This document shows, piece after piece, positions 26,206-37,074 of a DNA stretch of 64,000 nucleotides. The notes beneath the pieces are model-generated. The model saw nothing but the letters and a program-made list of their open reading frames with translations, ran no database searches and was not told where the DNA came from. Source of the DNA: an uncultured Lachnospiraceae bacterium (GTDB taxonomy: Bacteria > Bacillota > Clostridia > Lachnospirales > Lachnospiraceae); contig CAMBLG010000004.1 in the NCBI GenBank assembly GCA_945868435.1, positions 62,001 to 126,000 of the forward strand, written 5' to 3'. Each line of letters begins with the position of its first letter. Position 1 is the first letter of the stretch. Both the position numbers and the translations under genes were made by a program.

Positions 26206-27606
26206 CTATGCTTCCTTTAAAAAGGCTACATATCCAAGGAACGCCTCATACAGATCCACCTTACTGATAATCTCCCACGGCGCATGCATATTCAGAACCG
26301 CCACACCACTGTCAATGACATTCATGTCGTAATTGGCAAGAATATATGCGATGGTTCCACCGCCGCCCTGATCGACCTTGCCAAGCTCGGCAGTCTGGAA
26401 GGAAACGTCCGCATCATCCATGATACGGCGAAGCTTTGCCATGTATTCTGCGTTGGCATCGTTGGAGCCAGCCTTACCTCTAGATCCAGTGTACTTATTA
26501 AACACAAGACCCTTGCCAAAATAAGCGGCATTGCGCTTCTCCATAACGGACGGATAATTCGGGTCAAAGGCTGCAGACACGTCGGAGGAAAGCACCTTGG
26601 AGTTCTTCAATGCCCTGCGCACTGCAAGCTCGCTGTACTCTCCGGCAAGATTCATAACCTCTGCCACACAGTTCTCAAAGAAGCGGGACTCCATTCCGGA
26701 TGCTCCGACACTTCCGATCTCCTCCTTGTCCACCAGAAGGCACACGCTGGTGTACTCCGGCTTCTTCATCTCCAGCATTGCCATGAAGGACGGGTACGCG
26801 CACACTCTGTCATCATGGCCATAGCCCATGATCATGCTGCGGTCAAGACCGTAATCTCTGGCTTCTCCAGCCGGCACAACTTCAATCTCTGCGGAGAGGA
26901 AATCATCCTCTTCCACTCCATACTCTTCGGAAAGAATAGTAAGAATATTCGCCTTCACACGATCCTTAACGGCTTTCTTCTCATCTTCCTCCTCCGGAGC
27001 CGGGATGGAACCGATCAACAGATCCAGACTCTCTCCCTCGATGACCTTGGCTGCCTTTTTCTCCATCTGATCTCCTGACAGATGAATAAGCAGATCGCTG
27101 ACACCAAATACCGGATCCTCCGGCTTGTCACCAATGTTTACCGTGACAGTTGTTCCATCCTTTTTACAGATGACTCCGTGCAGCGCAAGCGGAAGCGTCA
27201 CCCACTGGTACTTCTTCACGCCACCATAATAGTGGGTGTCAAGCATGGCCATCTCGGTATCCTCATACAGTGGAACCTGTTTCAAATCCAAACGCGGAGA
27301 ATCGATATGGGCACCCAGAATATTCATTCCCTTTTCCATACTCTTCTTTCCCACAACGAAAAGAGCCAGGCCTTTGCCCATATTATTGGCAATAATCTTA
27401 TCGCCGGCCTTAACGGAGGCTTTCTTCTCGATCAGTTTGTCAAGATCCTTGTATCCCGCCTCAATGGCCTTCTCATACAGCGCGCCCGTGCACTCCCGCT
27501 CAGTCTTGCAGGCAGAGATAAACTGACGATACTCCTCTGCAAACTTATAAACCTTGTTTCTCTTTGCTCCCTGTGGGTACTTCTCCCACGCATTTTTCTT
27601 ATCCAT
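26206..27606 (-). CDS. M18-family aminopeptidase
   Basis: Zinc aminopeptidase of the aspartyl aminopeptidase family, 466 residues. Metal-binding and catalytic blocks: LGAHIDSPRLDLKQ, DKEEIGSVGASGMESRFFE, GYGHDDRVCAYPS, and the final MHAPWEIISKVDLYEA. Cytoplasmic, releasing N-terminal acidic or neutral residues from peptides. The start ATG follows AGAGGA. Single gene between murB and a MITE insertion. Confidence 0.94.
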   Translation of the reverse strand: MDKKNAWEKYPQGAKRNKVYKFAEEYRQFISACKTERECTGALYEKAIEAGYKDLDKLIEKKASVKAGDKIIANNMGKGLALFVVGKKSMEKGMNILGAHIDSPRLDLKQVPLYEDTEMAMLDTHYYGGVKKYQWVTLPLALHGVICKKDGTTVTVNIGDKPEDPVFGVSDLLIHLSGDQMEKKAAKVIEGESLDLLIGSIPAPEEEDEKKAVKDRVKANILTILSEEYGVEEDDFLSAEIEVVPAGEARDYGLDRSMIMGYGHDDRVCAYPSFMAMLEMKKPEYTSVCLLVDKEEIGSVGASGMESRFFENCVAEVMNLAGEYSELAVRRALKNSKVLSSDVSAAFDPNYPSVMEKRNAAYFGKGLVFNKYTGSRGKAGSNDANAEYMAKLRRIMDDADVSFQTAELGKVDQGGGGTIAYILANYDMNVIDSGVAVLNMHAPWEIISKVDLYEAFLGYVAFLKEA

Positions 27607-27650
27607 TTGTAGTCCTCTTTTCTGTTATTTTTCTACTGACCTTCTATATA

Positions 27651-27862
27651 AGTTGTCAGTAACTATTCAGAACCTCTCCCATACATTCGCAAAAGCAGCC
27701 CGTCTACCGGTCTGTCGCTTCTTCGAAGCTTTCCTTTTGCTCATATATGGGGCGGTGACTCTATTCGAGCCACCTTACGAATAAGATAATCAGCCTCTTA
27801 CATGCAAGCATGACGATTCTGCTTATCTTATTCTAAGGGGTTCTGAATAGTTACAGTTGTCA
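27651..27862. mobile_element. MITE, 196 bp, with 16-bp terminal inverted repeats and 8-bp target duplication
   Basis: Between the aminopeptidase and hprK genes. Perfect 16-bp inverted ends GTAACTATTCAGAACC at 27659-27674 and its complement at 27839-27854. Each end is directly flanked by AGTTGTCA (27651-27658 and 27855-27862), the duplicated target. No open frame of note inside, so it is non-autonomous. The same end motif is seen as a footprint at 60182-60212 and in decayed form at 63418-63491. Confidence 0.85.
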
Positions 27863-27867
27863 GATAT

Positions 27868-28809
27868 TTACTCATCATCCCGTGAGCGCGTCATATTCTC
27901 CTGCACTCTGCGGTACAGCTCCTGGGCTGCATTGTATCCCATCTTCTTCTGTCTGTGGTTGACTGCTGCCGTCTCACAGATAACTGCAAGATTCCGTCCC
28001 GGACGGATCGGCAGGGAATGACATACCACCTTGTTGCCAAGGTACTCGATGTATTCCTCCTCCAGACCGAGGCGATCGTAATCGGCATCCTTCTTCCAGT
28101 CCTCCAGCTTGATGACCAGATCAATATTCTGCTTCTCCTTGACACACTCTACACCGTAAAGTGCCTTCACATCGATGATACCGATTCCCCGCAGCTCAAT
28201 AAAATGTCGCGTCACATCGGGAGATGTTCCCACCAGCGTATGTTCATTGATCTTGCGGATTTCCACCACATCATCGGTCACAAGACGGTGTCCTCGCCGG
28301 ATCAGTTCCAGCGCCGCTTCACTCTTACCGATTCCGCTGTCACCGGTAATCATTAAGCCTTCTCCGTAGACATCCACCAGAACGCCATGTATCGTCACAC
28401 AGGGGGCCAGCTGCTCACCCAATGCATAAATCAGCTCTGCCATAAATTCTGAAGTGGAACGCCCCGTTCCGAGAATCGGAACCCCATGCTTCTCTGCCAA
28501 TTCCAGGAGAATCGGTCCCGGCTGCAGATCACGACAAAAAATCACACATGGAATATCAAACTGCAGCAGCGCCTCAAAGCGAACCCGCTTCTCCTCGTCA
28601 CTCATCTGCTGCATATAGGTATATTCTACGTTACCGATAATCTGAATACGGGATTTCTCAAAATGTTCAAAATATCCCGAAAGCTGCAGCGCCGGACGGT
28701 TGACATCACTGATGGTCACCCTGCGCTTTCTGAGGTTCAAATCATTGGTAAAGCATTTCAGATCCAATAATTCCGCGATCTTGGCTACACTAACAAAACT
28801 GTTCAACAT
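27868..28809 (-). CDS. hprK: HPr kinase/phosphorylase
   Basis: Bifunctional enzyme that phosphorylates HPr on serine and reverses it, the sensor of Gram-positive carbon catabolite control. 313 residues from the ATG at 28809, preceded by AAGGGGG; the apparent upstream extension lies across the promoter. Walker A GDSGIGKS, the HprK loop after it (LVTDDVVEI), and the signature IELRGIGIIDVKALYGVE. Its stop is only 6 bases from the MITE insertion, so the native terminator has been displaced. Confidence 0.96.
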   Translation of the reverse strand: MLNSFVSVAKIAELLDLKCFTNDLNLRKRRVTISDVNRPALQLSGYFEHFEKSRIQIIGNVEYTYMQQMSDEEKRVRFEALLQFDIPCVIFCRDLQPGPILLELAEKHGVPILGTGRSTSEFMAELIYALGEQLAPCVTIHGVLVDVYGEGLMITGDSGIGKSEAALELIRRGHRLVTDDVVEIRKINEHTLVGTSPDVTRHFIELRGIGIIDVKALYGVECVKEKQNIDLVIKLEDWKKDADYDRLGLEEEYIEYLGNKVVCHSLPIRPGRNLAVICETAAVNHRQKKMGYNAAQELYRRVQENMTRSRDDE

Positions 28810-28840
28810 AGATTCCCCCTTCTCTTTAAACTCTCTCGAC

Positions 28841-28869
28841 ATTATAGCATGGATTACGGGATATCACAA
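28841..28869 (-). promoter_or_regulatory. promoter of hprK inside the end of uvrC
   Basis: Minus-strand TTGTGA (28864-28869), 17-base spacer, TATAAT (28841-28846). It lies at the uvrC stop codon and gives hprK its own start. Confidence 0.65.
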
Positions 28870-30732
28870 TTGCGTCTTATGCAAAAATTCATAGACCTTC
28901 TCCGCCGCCTGCCGGTTCATGGATTCCGTCTGCGCCAGGTCCTCCACATCCGCCTCACGGATTGCATCAATGGACTGATAGCGCCGCATCAATGCCTTCC
29001 GCCGTGTCGGTCCGATTCCCTCAATCTCGTCTAGAACCGAATGTACCTGGGATTTGGAGCGCAGGGACCGGTGATACTCGATGGCAAACCGATGTGCCTC
29101 GTCCTGAATCCTGGTAATCAGCTTAAAACCCTCCCCGTGCCGGTCGATAGGGATTTCTATATTATTGAAATATAAGCCCCTTGTCCGGTGAAAATCATCC
29201 TTTACCATACCGCACACCGGAATGGAAAGTCCAAGTTCCTCCAACACCTGAAGACAGACATTCACCTGCCCCCTTCCACCGTCCATCAGTATGAGATCCG
29301 GAAAACGCGTAAAGCTGCCAAGCTCCATCGGGCTTCCCTTGTCCGCCAGTTCTTCCCTCTCCTGCATTCCATGGGAAAACCGCCGGGTCAATACTTCATG
29401 CATGGATGCATAGTCATCCGGTCCCGTCACAGTCCGCAGCTTGAACTTTCGGTAATCACTGCGCTTGGGTTTGCCCTTCTCATACACGATCATGGAGCCC
29501 ACCGTCTCAAAACCGTTGATATTCGAGATATCGTATGCCTCCATTCTGCTTAACCCCTGCAGTCCCAGGAGTCCTTCGATCTCCCTTACTGCACCGATGG
29601 TCCGCCCTTCCTCTCTCTTGATTTTCTCCTTATCCTGTCCCAGCACCAGCTCTGCATTGCGGGCTGCCAGCTCCACCAGTTTCTCCTTCATGCCCTTCTG
29701 TGGGACATGGATGGCCACCTTATGCCCACGCTTTTTTGTGAGCCACTGCTCCAGCACCTCCACATCCTGTACTTCTTCCTGCAGCATGATCTGGCGCGGA
29801 ATAAAAGGAGTTCCCGAATAATATTGTTTCACAAATTCGGTCAGAATATCGCTTTTTCCTTCCTCCGTACCGACCCGCACGTGAAAGTGATCTCTTCCGA
29901 TAATCTTGCCGCCCCGAATGAAAAATACCTGCACGACAGCATCCGTGTCGTCGCTGGCCAACGCAATGATATCCTTGTCCTCCCCGTCAGCGTTGGTAAT
30001 CTTCTGCTTCTGTGCAATCTGTTTCACACTGGTTAAAAGATCCCGGTATTCCATGGCTTTTTCAAATTCCATCTGTCCGGAGGCTTCCTCCATGCGCTCC
30101 GTGAGTTCCTCCATGATAGGCTTGTAGTTTCCATTCAGGAAATCCAAGGCTTTCGCCACCTGAAGACCATAATCCTCCTTACTGATATATCCCTGGCAGG
30201 GTGCCGTGCACTGATGGATATGGTAGTTCAGACACGCCCGGTCCTGCCCGATATCCCTTGGCAAAACGCGATTGCAGGTTCTAAGCCGGTACAGCTTATT
30301 GATCAGGTCAATGGTATCCTTCACTGCCCCTGCACTGGTATATGGGCCAAAATAACGGGACTTGTCCTTTTTCATCTGTCTTGCAAAAAGCACCCGCGGG
30401 AAATCCTCTCCCACCGTCACCTTTATATAAGGATAGGTTTTGTCATCCCGGAGCATGGTATTATACTTGGGTGTGTGCTCCTTGATCAGGTTGCACTCCA
30501 GCACCAGCGCCTCAAGCTCCGAGTCCGTGATAATGTACTCGAACCGCGCAATGTGCTGCACCATCTGCTTCTTTTTGATGCCCTCGTCATGACTCGGCTG
30601 AAAATACTGCCGTACCCGCTTCCGCAGACTGATGGCTTTTCCAATATAGATAATGGCATCGCTTTTGTCATGCATAATATAAACTCCCGGTTGATCCGGG
30701 AGTTTACGCAGTTCTTCCTCAAAGTCGAACAT
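28864..30732 (-). CDS. uvrC: excinuclease ABC subunit C
   Basis: Nucleotide excision repair endonuclease, 622 residues. GIY-YIG nuclease at the N-terminus ([19 protein letters not shown]), UVR domain around residue 205-240, RNase H-like C nuclease ([28 protein letters not shown]), and helix-hairpin-helix ([18 protein letters not shown]) at the end. Acts with UvrAB to cut on both sides of lesions. Lies 3 bp after ftsH on the same strand. Confidence 0.97.
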   Translation of the reverse strand: MFDFEEELRKLPDQPGVYIMHDKSDAIIYIGKAISLRKRVRQYFQPSHDEGIKKKQMVQHIARFEYIITDSELEALVLECNLIKEHTPKYNTMLRDDKTYPYIKVTVGEDFPRVLFARQMKKDKSRYFGPYTSAGAVKDTIDLINKLYRLRTCNRVLPRDIGQDRACLNYHIHQCTAPCQGYISKEDYGLQVAKALDFLNGNYKPIMEELTERMEEASGQMEFEKAMEYRDLLTSVKQIAQKQKITNADGEDKDIIALASDDTDAVVQVFFIRGGKIIGRDHFHVRVGTEEGKSDILTEFVKQYYSGTPFIPRQIMLQEEVQDVEVLEQWLTKKRGHKVAIHVPQKGMKEKLVELAARNAELVLGQDKEKIKREEGRTIGAVREIEGLLGLQGLSRMEAYDISNINGFETVGSMIVYEKGKPKRSDYRKFKLRTVTGPDDYASMHEVLTRRFSHGMQEREELADKGSPMELGSFTRFPDLILMDGGRGQVNVCLQVLEELGLSIPVCGMVKDDFHRTRGLYFNNIEIPIDRHGEGFKLITRIQDEAHRFAIEYHRSLRSKSQVHSVLDEIEGIGPTRRKALMRRYQSIDAIREADVEDLAQTESMNRQAAEKVYEFLHKTQL

Positions 30733-30735
30733 CTT

Positions 30736-32739
30736 CTATTCCTCACTCTGCTGCTCAGAATCCTTGTCCTCTGTCTCATCCGGCTCCGGCAGACCTTTCA
30801 TCTCGCGGAAGATCTTCATGAATTCCTTACCTGTGATGGTCTCCTTCTCGTAGAGATAATCACTGATATGATCCAGAATTTCACGATTCTCCACCAGCAG
30901 CTTCATAGCAGTGTCATAGCTGCTGTTAATAATGTCTAAGACCTCCTTATCGATCAAGCCCGCAGTATCCTCTCCACAGATCAGGCCTGCACGGCCGTCC
31001 AGATACTGGTTCTCGACAGTTGCAAGGCACATCATGCCAAAGCGATCTGACATACCATACATCGTTACCATAGCGCGGGCAATCTTGGTTGCCTGTTCAA
31101 TATCGTTGGCCGCGCCGCTGGTCGCCGCATTGAACACAAGCATCTCAGCCGCACGCCCCGCCATGTAAGTGGTAATCTTGGCGAGAAGCTCGTCCTTTGT
31201 CTCCAGATACTTCTCTTCCTCCGGTGTCTGCAGCGTATATCCCAGTGCTCCCATGGTTCTCGGCACAATGGTGATCTTCTGCACCGGCTCCGTGTTCTTC
31301 TGCAAAGCAGACACAAGTGCATGCCCTACCTCATGGTAGGAAACGATCTTGCGCTCCTTATCGCTCATAACGCGGTCCTTTTTCTCCTTGCCGCCCACAG
31401 CCACAAGCTCAAAAGCCTCAAAGAGGTCTGACTGATTCACAAACTTACGGTTATTCTTCACGGCATTGATAGCCGCCTCATTGATCATGTTGGCCAGATC
31501 GGAACCCACAAGTCCTGCCGTAGCCAATGCCAACGCGTCCAGATCCACCGTCTCATCCATATGCACATCCTTGGAGTGTACCTTAAGCGTCTCAAGACGA
31601 CCTTTCAGATCCGGCTTATCTACGATGATCCGACGGTCGAAACGGCCCGGACGAAGCAATGCCTTATCCAGTACCTCCGGTCTGTTGGTTGCCGCAAGAA
31701 TCAGAATTCCCTTGGATGGATCAAAACCGTCCATCTCCGCCAAAAGCTGATTCAGCGTCTGCTCGCGCTCGTCATTGCCTCCGCCATACCGGCTGTCTCG
31801 GCTTTTTCCGATTGCGTCAATCTCATCGATAAATATGATACATGGTGCCATCTTCTGCGCTTCCTTAAAGAGATCACGCACACGGGATGCACCGACTCCG
31901 ACAAACATCTCCACAAAGTCTGAACCGGCCAGTGAGAAAAACGGCACATTGGCTTCTCCGGCCACTGCCTTGGCAAGAAGCGTTTTACCGGTTCCCGGCG
32001 GTCCCACAAGCAGAGCTCCCTTCGGCAGCTTTGCTCCGATATCCCGGTACTTCATCGGATTGTGCAAAAAGTCCACAACCTCCTGTAGAGACTCCTTGGC
32101 CTCATCCTGTCCCGCCACATCCTTAAAGGTAACTCCGGTTGTCTTCTCCACATATACCTTGGCTGTGCTCTTGCCTACACCCATCGTACCATTGCCCATG
32201 CGGCGAATCAGAAATCCGAACAGGATCCAGATGAATACAAACGGAATGACAAAGCTCAAAATATTTACCAGCCAGGTAGATGTATTGTCCGGCACAGTAG
32301 CGGAAATCTCAATCGGCTTGCCCTCGGCCGTCTTTGCCGCCTTCAATGTTGCAATCAGATCCGGATCGTTTACATACCCGGTGTAATAAGTGATCGGGTA
32401 CTGTGCACTGTCCTTGACCAACGTGTAGTCAATCTCATAATTGCCAAATTCCACAGTTGCGATGTTCTTCTTCTCCAGTTCCTCCAGAAACTCCGTGTAG
32501 GTCGTCTCCTTGGAACTCATCTGTGAAAATCTGCTGGCAAAAAAGGAAACCAGAAACAGCGCCACCAGCGTGATCATAATAAAGCTTAAGATCATCTGGC
32601 CATTGCGGTTCTTCTTATTGTTATTATTCCCCCCGCCCTGGCCTCCGCCATTGTTTCCATTGTTATAGCCATTATTGTTGTATCCGTTGTTATTATAATT
32701 ATTGCCGTTGTTATAATCGTTCGGCGTCTGGTTATCCAT
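30736..32739 (-). CDS. ftsH: ATP-dependent zinc metalloprotease FtsH
   Basis: Membrane-anchored AAA+ protease, 667 residues from the ATG at 32739, which follows GGTGGAGGAG and fits the promoter at 32807-32835. The N-terminus is an Asn/Gly/Tyr-rich low-complexity stretch of about 40 residues before the first membrane helix, longer than in most FtsH. Two helices flank an extracytoplasmic domain. Walker A GPPGTGKT, Walker [13 protein letters not shown], and zinc site HEVGH. Hexameric, degrading membrane and short-lived cytoplasmic proteins. Confidence 0.96.
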   Translation of the reverse strand: MDNQTPNDYNNGNNYNNNGYNNNGYNNGNNGGGQGGGNNNNKKNRNGQMILSFIMITLVALFLVSFFASRFSQMSSKETTYTEFLEELEKKNIATVEFGNYEIDYTLVKDSAQYPITYYTGYVNDPDLIATLKAAKTAEGKPIEISATVPDNTSTWLVNILSFVIPFVFIWILFGFLIRRMGNGTMGVGKSTAKVYVEKTTGVTFKDVAGQDEAKESLQEVVDFLHNPMKYRDIGAKLPKGALLVGPPGTGKTLLAKAVAGEANVPFFSLAGSDFVEMFVGVGASRVRDLFKEAQKMAPCIIFIDEIDAIGKSRDSRYGGGNDEREQTLNQLLAEMDGFDPSKGILILAATNRPEVLDKALLRPGRFDRRIIVDKPDLKGRLETLKVHSKDVHMDETVDLDALALATAGLVGSDLANMINEAAINAVKNNRKFVNQSDLFEAFELVAVGGKEKKDRVMSDKERKIVSYHEVGHALVSALQKNTEPVQKITIVPRTMGALGYTLQTPEEEKYLETKDELLAKITTYMAGRAAEMLVFNAATSGAANDIEQATKIARAMVTMYGMSDRFGMMCLATVENQYLDGRAGLICGEDTAGLIDKEVLDIINSSYDTAMKLLVENREILDHISDYLYEKETITGKEFMKIFREMKGLPEPDETEDKDSEQQSEE

Positions 32740-32806
32740 ATCTCCTCCACCTAGTATGTAGTACAAAAATGCATAAATGCTCAATATCTTCGTTGGTAAC
32801 AGTCTT

Positions 32807-32835
32807 ATTATATGTAAAAAGTCCTTTGAAATCAA
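32807..32835 (-). promoter_or_regulatory. promoter of ftsH
   Basis: Minus-strand TTGATT (32830-32835), 17-base spacer, TATAAT (32807-32812), about 70 bases before the ftsH start. Confidence 0.65.
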
Positions 32836-32910
32836 CATTTTGTTCGTGAACTTTTCTTGTTCTTTCTAAAGTTTTTCTAAAAAAGTGTGGAATATTTTTT
32901 TCACAGGCTG

Positions 32911-32916
32911 TATAAT
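32911..32916 (+). promoter_or_regulatory. -10 element of pyrG
   Basis: TATAAT 48 bases before pyrG; the matching -35 at 17 bases (TGGAAT) is weak. The Bacillus-type GGGC start used for pyrG attenuation was not seen. Confidence 0.45.
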
Positions 32917-32963
32917 ATCATAGTTATTTATAAAACTAGCGAGCATATCACAGGAGGACTATT

Positions 32964-34568
32964 ATGCCAGTAAAATACGTCTTTGTCACCGGAGGTGTCG
33001 TATCCGGCCTTGGAAAAGGTATTACAGCCGCATCCCTCGGACGTCTGCTCAAGGCCCGGGGATACAAGGTTACCATGCAGAAATTCGATCCATACATCAA
33101 CATTGACCCGGGTACCATGAATCCAATCCAGCACGGAGAAGTTTTCGTAACCGATGACGGTGCTGAGACAGATCTGGATTTGGGACACTATGAGCGTTTT
33201 ATCGACGAAAGCCTGACAAAGAATTCCAACGTCACTACCGGTAAGGTATACTGGTCTGTACTCCAGAAAGAACGCCGCGGTGATTACGGCGGTGGAACGG
33301 TTCAGGTGATTCCTCATATCACCAATGAGATCAAGAGCCGTTTTTATCGCAATTTTACATCTGATGATATGCATATCGCAATTATAGAAGTAGGTGGAAC
33401 GGTCGGAGACATTGAAAGTCAGCCTTTCCTTGAGGCAATCCGCCAGTTCCAGCATGAAGTTGGACATGAGAATGCCATTCTCTGTCATGTAACTCTGATT
33501 CCTTACATCAAGGCATCCGGCGAGCTCAAGACCAAGCCCACCCAGGCCAGTGTCAAAGAACTTCAGGGAATGGGTATCCAGCCGGATATCATCGTATGCC
33601 GTTCCGAGCATCCGCTGGATCAGGGCTTAAAGGACAAGATTGCTCTGTTTTGTAACGTACCGAATTCTCACGTACTGCAGAATCTGGACGTGGAATATCT
33701 GTACGAAGCACCGCTTGCCATGGAGAAAGAGAATCTTGCAAAGGTTGCCTGTGAGTGTCTGAAGCTGGATTGCCCTGAGCCGGATCTCACCGACTGGAAG
33801 CAGATGGTAGAAGATCTTCGCCATCCGGACAAAGAAGTAAAGATTGCCCTGGTCGGAAAATACACCGCGCTGCACGATGCATACATTTCCGTTGTGGAGG
33901 CATTAAAGCACGGCGGAATCCCGCAGCACGCAACCATCGATATCAAATGGATCGATTCTGAGGAACTGACAGAAGCGAATGTGGACGAGCAGCTTTCCGA
34001 TGTCAATGGAATTCTCGTACCGGGCGGTTTCGGTGTGCGCGGCGTGGAAGGAAAAATTCTTGCAGCCAAATACGCAAGAGAAAACAAGATTCCATACCTT
34101 GGCTTATGCCTCGGCATGCAGGTGTCCATCATTGAGTACGCAAGACATGTGTGCGGCTACAACGATGCACACAGCATCGAATTAGACCCGAACACCACCC
34201 ATCCGGTCATCGCCTTGATGCCGGATCAGAACGGTGTGGAGGATATCGGCGGAACCTTAAGACTTGGCTCCTATCCATGTATTCTGGACAAGACCTCCAA
34301 AGCTTACAGCTTATACGGCAGCGAGGAGATTGCCGAGCGTCATCGTCACCGCTACGAGGTAAACAACGATTACCGCGCATCTCTGACCGAGAATGGAATG
34401 AAGCTCTGCGGTCTGTCTCCGGACGGAAGAATTGTTGAGATGATCGAGCTTCCGGATCACCCATGGTTTATCGCAACCCAGGCTCACCCGGAGTTAAAGT
34501 CCCGTCCGAACCGTCCACATCCGCTGTTCCGCGGGTTTATTGAGGCGGCTACCAAGTGTAAGCGGTAA
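32964..34568 (+). CDS. pyrG: CTP synthase
   Basis: Converts UTP, ATP and glutamine to CTP; 534 residues. N-terminal synthetase domain beginning [19 protein letters not shown]-terminal class I glutamine amidotransferase with the catalytic cysteine in LGLCLGMQ and the His/Glu pair in [11 protein letters not shown]. Divergent from ftsH. Starts at ATG after AGGAGG. A weak stem just past the stop (GTAACG/CGTTAC then a T-rich stretch) may be its terminator. Confidence 0.98.
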   Translation: MPVKYVFVTGGVVSGLGKGITAASLGRLLKARGYKVTMQKFDPYINIDPGTMNPIQHGEVFVTDDGAETDLDLGHYERFIDESLTKNSNVTTGKVYWSVLQKERRGDYGGGTVQVIPHITNEIKSRFYRNFTSDDMHIAIIEVGGTVGDIESQPFLEAIRQFQHEVGHENAILCHVTLIPYIKASGELKTKPTQASVKELQGMGIQPDIIVCRSEHPLDQGLKDKIALFCNVPNSHVLQNLDVEYLYEAPLAMEKENLAKVACECLKLDCPEPDLTDWKQMVEDLRHPDKEVKIALVGKYTALHDAYISVVEALKHGGIPQHATIDIKWIDSEELTEANVDEQLSDVNGILVPGGFGVRGVEGKILAAKYARENKIPYLGLCLGMQVSIIEYARHVCGYNDAHSIELDPNTTHPVIALMPDQNGVEDIGGTLRLGSYPCILDKTSKAYSLYGSEEIAERHRHRYEVNNDYRASLTENGMKLCGLSPDGRIVEMIELPDHPWFIATQAHPELKSRPNRPHPLFRGFIEAATKCKR

Positions 34569-34618
34569 CGTTTTTAATTATAACCGTTACAATTTGTTTT
34601 TTGACTGATAACGTTTTT

Positions 34619-34642
34619 ATGACCATGCGCTCTGCATGGTCA
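34619..34642. other. strong hairpin between pyrG and glpP
   Basis: ATGACCATGC and GCATGGTCAT form a 10-bp perfect stem with a short loop. There is no T run on either side, so it is not a clear terminator. It could be an RNA-processing or protein site in the glpP leader. Confidence 0.5.
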
Positions 34643-34733
34643 TAATTATATGAAGGAATCGTTCAAAACCAATTAAACTAATTTAGAAGCATGCGTGAAA
34701 TTTTCTGTATTATCATTTGAAGGAATAAATTTT

Positions 34734-35300
34734 ATGAAAAAGAAATTTAAAGAGGCTTTGGAAAATTCCCCTATCATCGTGGCAATCAAGGATGAGGAAG
34801 GACTGAAGAAATGCAAGACCAGCGACAGTCAGGTGGTCTTTATTCTATACGGTGATATCTGTAACATCCCGGATATTGTAGATGAGGTGAAGTCTGCCGG
34901 AAAACTCGCCTTTGTACATCTCGACCTGATTACCGGGCTAAGTGCCAAGGAAATTGCTGCGGACTTTGTCAAACGCTACACCAAAGCCGACGGAATCATT
35001 ACAACAAAACCCGCTCTCATCAAGAGGGCAAAGGAATTGTCCCTATACACGATTTTGCGCCTTTTCGTCATTGATTCCATGGCCTATGAGAATATCGAAC
35101 GTCAGCTGAAGGCCTGCCATCCTGACCTGATTGAGATTCTCCCTGCCCTGATGCCGAAGGTTGTCCGCAAAATCTGCCGACTTTCCTCCACTCCGGTGAT
35201 CGCAGGAGGGCTGGTCAGCGACAAGGAGGATGTCATGGAGCTTTTGGATGCGGGTGTAATGAGTATTTCTTCGACGAATCCCGGGGTGTGGTTTCTGTAA
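34734..35300 (+). CDS. glpP: glycerol-3-phosphate-responsive antiterminator
   Basis: A 188-residue GlpP. The start at 34734 (MKKKFKEALENSP) follows AAGGA by 10 bases. Family blocks: PIIVAIKD, HLDLITGLSAKE, ADGIITTKPALIKRAKE, LPALMPKV and PVIAGGLVSDKEDV; a TIM-barrel-like protein that with glycerol-3-phosphate binds leader RNA and prevents termination of glp genes. Such genes usually neighbour glpA/glpK. Here the expected targets are only remnants at 51045-51451, beyond the mobile element, so GlpP may be an orphan or act elsewhere. Confidence 0.93.
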   Translation: MKKKFKEALENSPIIVAIKDEEGLKKCKTSDSQVVFILYGDICNIPDIVDEVKSAGKLAFVHLDLITGLSAKEIAADFVKRYTKADGIITTKPALIKRAKELSLYTILRLFVIDSMAYENIERQLKACHPDLIEILPALMPKVVRKICRLSSTPVIAGGLVSDKEDVMELLDAGVMSISSTNPGVWFL

Positions 35301-35729
35301 AGAGATTCCAATCTCAAGCTAAATCTACTGTGTAATTAATCTTTTCCTCTCATGAAATCCTCATTAACCAGAAATATGTCCGTAATCGGTCGAGTTTCCC
35401 AGTCCAAATAAGACGTTGTGCAGGCATTTGGACTGATATAACACAGAAATTAGTATTACTGCAAGATAATCCATTTTTACGGTTACATTCTACTCATTCG
35501 CCGACATGTAGCTTAAACGATAACCTATCTTTACGGGTATTTTTTACGTTTCTTGAAATTTCCCCGTAATCAGCCTGCTTAACATACGATTAGCCAAACA
35601 TCTCGACAGCTTCAAGGTTGTCCAACCTATTTTTATTTACAAAGTAAAGTGAGTGCTAATCTTTAAAATCATAATTTCCACTGAGAACAAATCGGAGCCA
35701 CATCCGATTACTTTTGAGTAAATTGTCCT
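35301..35729. other. gene-free stretch, nothing recognised
   Basis: About 430 AT-rich bases between glpP and a nitroreductase gene. I saw no conserved frame, tRNA, clear terminator or repeat. It may be debris of deleted genes, since the glpP neighbourhood has lost material, but nothing in the sequence proves this. Confidence 0.5.
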
Positions 35730-36245
35730 CTAGAATGACTGATAAATCAACTCATCCATCACAATTCGCATTTTGGAATGTCGTTCGGAATCAGATGACT
35801 TTTCGTTCGAATAACCGATTGCAAGAATATTGACCGGCTCCAGATTGTTTGGCAAATCAAATTCTTTACGAATAACATCCGGCTTAAAATAGCAAATCCA
35901 GACAGATCCCAATCCCAGCTCTGTTGCTTCGAGCATCATGTGATCGGTCAGAATCGAAGCATCAATATCGCCTGTCTGCTTATTATCGAAGGGGCGGACC
36001 CACGCTTTATCGTGATCTGCACAAACAATAATGGCAAGAGGCGCGCCATAAATATTCGCAGCCTTTCCTATTTTCGATAACCCCTCTTCACTTTGCACAA
36101 CAATCAAACGTACCGGCTGAAGATTTGCGGCAGTTGGTGCCACATGAGCCGCCTCCAGAATTTGTTCCAATTTTTCCGGTTCTACCTTTTTGGCAGCGTA
36201 ATTTCGAATCGAACAACGCTGTTTTGCAATGTCAATAAACGCCAT
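35730..36245 (-). CDS. nitroreductase-family flavoprotein
   Basis: FMN oxidoreductase of 171 residues, the short single-domain form. FMN-binding residues are expected in the N-terminal RCSIRNYAAKKVE and in the AELGLGSVWICYFKP segment. Function unknown beyond NAD(P)H-dependent reduction of nitro or quinone-like compounds. Divergent from an HxlR regulator, the classic partner of such genes, so probably controlled by it. Start ATG with AGGAAG upstream. Confidence 0.9.
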   Translation of the reverse strand: MAFIDIAKQRCSIRNYAAKKVEPEKLEQILEAAHVAPTAANLQPVRLIVVQSEEGLSKIGKAANIYGAPLAIIVCADHDKAWVRPFDNKQTGDIDASILTDHMMLEATELGLGSVWICYFKPDVIRKEFDLPNNLEPVNILAIGYSNEKSSDSERHSKMRIVMDELIYQSF

Positions 36246-36399
36246 GATTTTTTCTTCCTTTCCACAAACAATTCAGGCAGTTCTGCTTGCTTATTTGACC
36301 GCCCTATGCTATGATTTTATCAATTATTTTCTTAAAAACAAGTACGCACTTTTTGGTTATATAGTTCCTAAAAGGATAGTAAGATAAGGAGATGAAAGC

Positions 36400-36756
36400 A
36401 TGAAATGTCCAAGCACTTTTCATTGTCCGGTAGAAGCCACGTTGGATTTAATTGGTGGCAAATATAAAGCTCTTATTTTATGGCATTTAATTAATTCTAC
36501 CTTACGTTTCAACGAAATCGGGAAATTGATTCCACAAGCAACACCCAAAATGCTGACACAACAGCTTCGCGAACTGGAAGCAGACGGTCTGATTATTCGA
36601 ACAGTTTACCCTGTTGTACCGCCCAAAGTAGAATACGCTTTAAGTGAATTTGGAAAAAGCATCATCCCTGTTCTAAATGCAATGTGTGACTGGGGCAAGG
36701 ACTATCTGAACCGGATTTCCTCATCTACTTCTTGTAATTCATCGAAAAACAATTGA
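36400..36756 (+). CDS. HxlR-family transcriptional regulator
   Basis: A 118-residue winged-helix protein. Cys-rich N-terminus (MKCPSTFHCPVE), then IGGKYKALILWHL and ELEADGLIIRTVYPVVPPKVEY, diagnostic for HxlR. HxlR regulators often sense electrophiles through the N-terminal cysteine and control a divergent oxidoreductase; here that is the nitroreductase gene 155 bp away. GGAG 8 bases before the ATG. Confidence 0.93.
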   Translation: MKCPSTFHCPVEATLDLIGGKYKALILWHLINSTLRFNEIGKLIPQATPKMLTQQLRELEADGLIIRTVYPVVPPKVEYALSEFGKSIIPVLNAMCDWGKDYLNRISSSTSCNSSKNN

Positions 36757-36878
36757 TTTGCAACGCTTTTTGCTCCGATGTAAACCTCTGGTTGCGCAGT
36801 TGCAACGCATATATGGTTGATTACTCGTGCAGGTTTCGATATGATTGATACAAACAGAACTAAGGGAGGAATTACAGA

Positions 36879-36992
36879 ATGACATTTGGCGAGAATCTCC
36901 AGTACTATCGAAAACAAAATAATCTGACGCAGGAAGATCTGGCGGAGCAGATGCAGGTGTCCAGGCAATCCGTAAGTAAGTGGGAAAATGGA
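36879..36992 (+). pseudogene. XRE-family regulator, 5' fragment interrupted by the mobile element
   Basis: Starts at ATG after GGGAGG and encodes 38 residues of an HTH domain ending KWENG; then element DNA adds a few codons and a stop at 37005-37007. The matching continuation EAMPDLEKVIKL begins at 50455 in the same frame. Joining the parts restores a 229-residue regulator. The fragment is too short to fold as an HTH. Confidence 0.9.
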
Positions 36993-36999
36993 GTTTCCC
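36982..36999. other. attL of the integrated element
   Basis: Host GGGAAAATGGAG joined to element TTTCCC. The GGAG at 36990-36993 is repeated at 50452-50455, which brackets the crossover; a GA dinucleotide core is typical of TnpX-type recombinases. Confidence 0.75.
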
Positions 37000-37074
37000 A
37001 TAGTTAAAGATACCACACCAAACATAACAACACCACGCTTATACGGGACTTAGCACACCCCAAAAGAACATACA

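Noticed and set aside
26206-27606. Second gene for murein synthesis in the murB block
   Set aside because: Zinc-site motifs are those of M18 aminopeptidases, unrelated to murein.
32928-33611. 227-codon frame antisense to pyrG
   Set aside because: Shadow of pyrG, composition Cys/Leu-rich without domain features.
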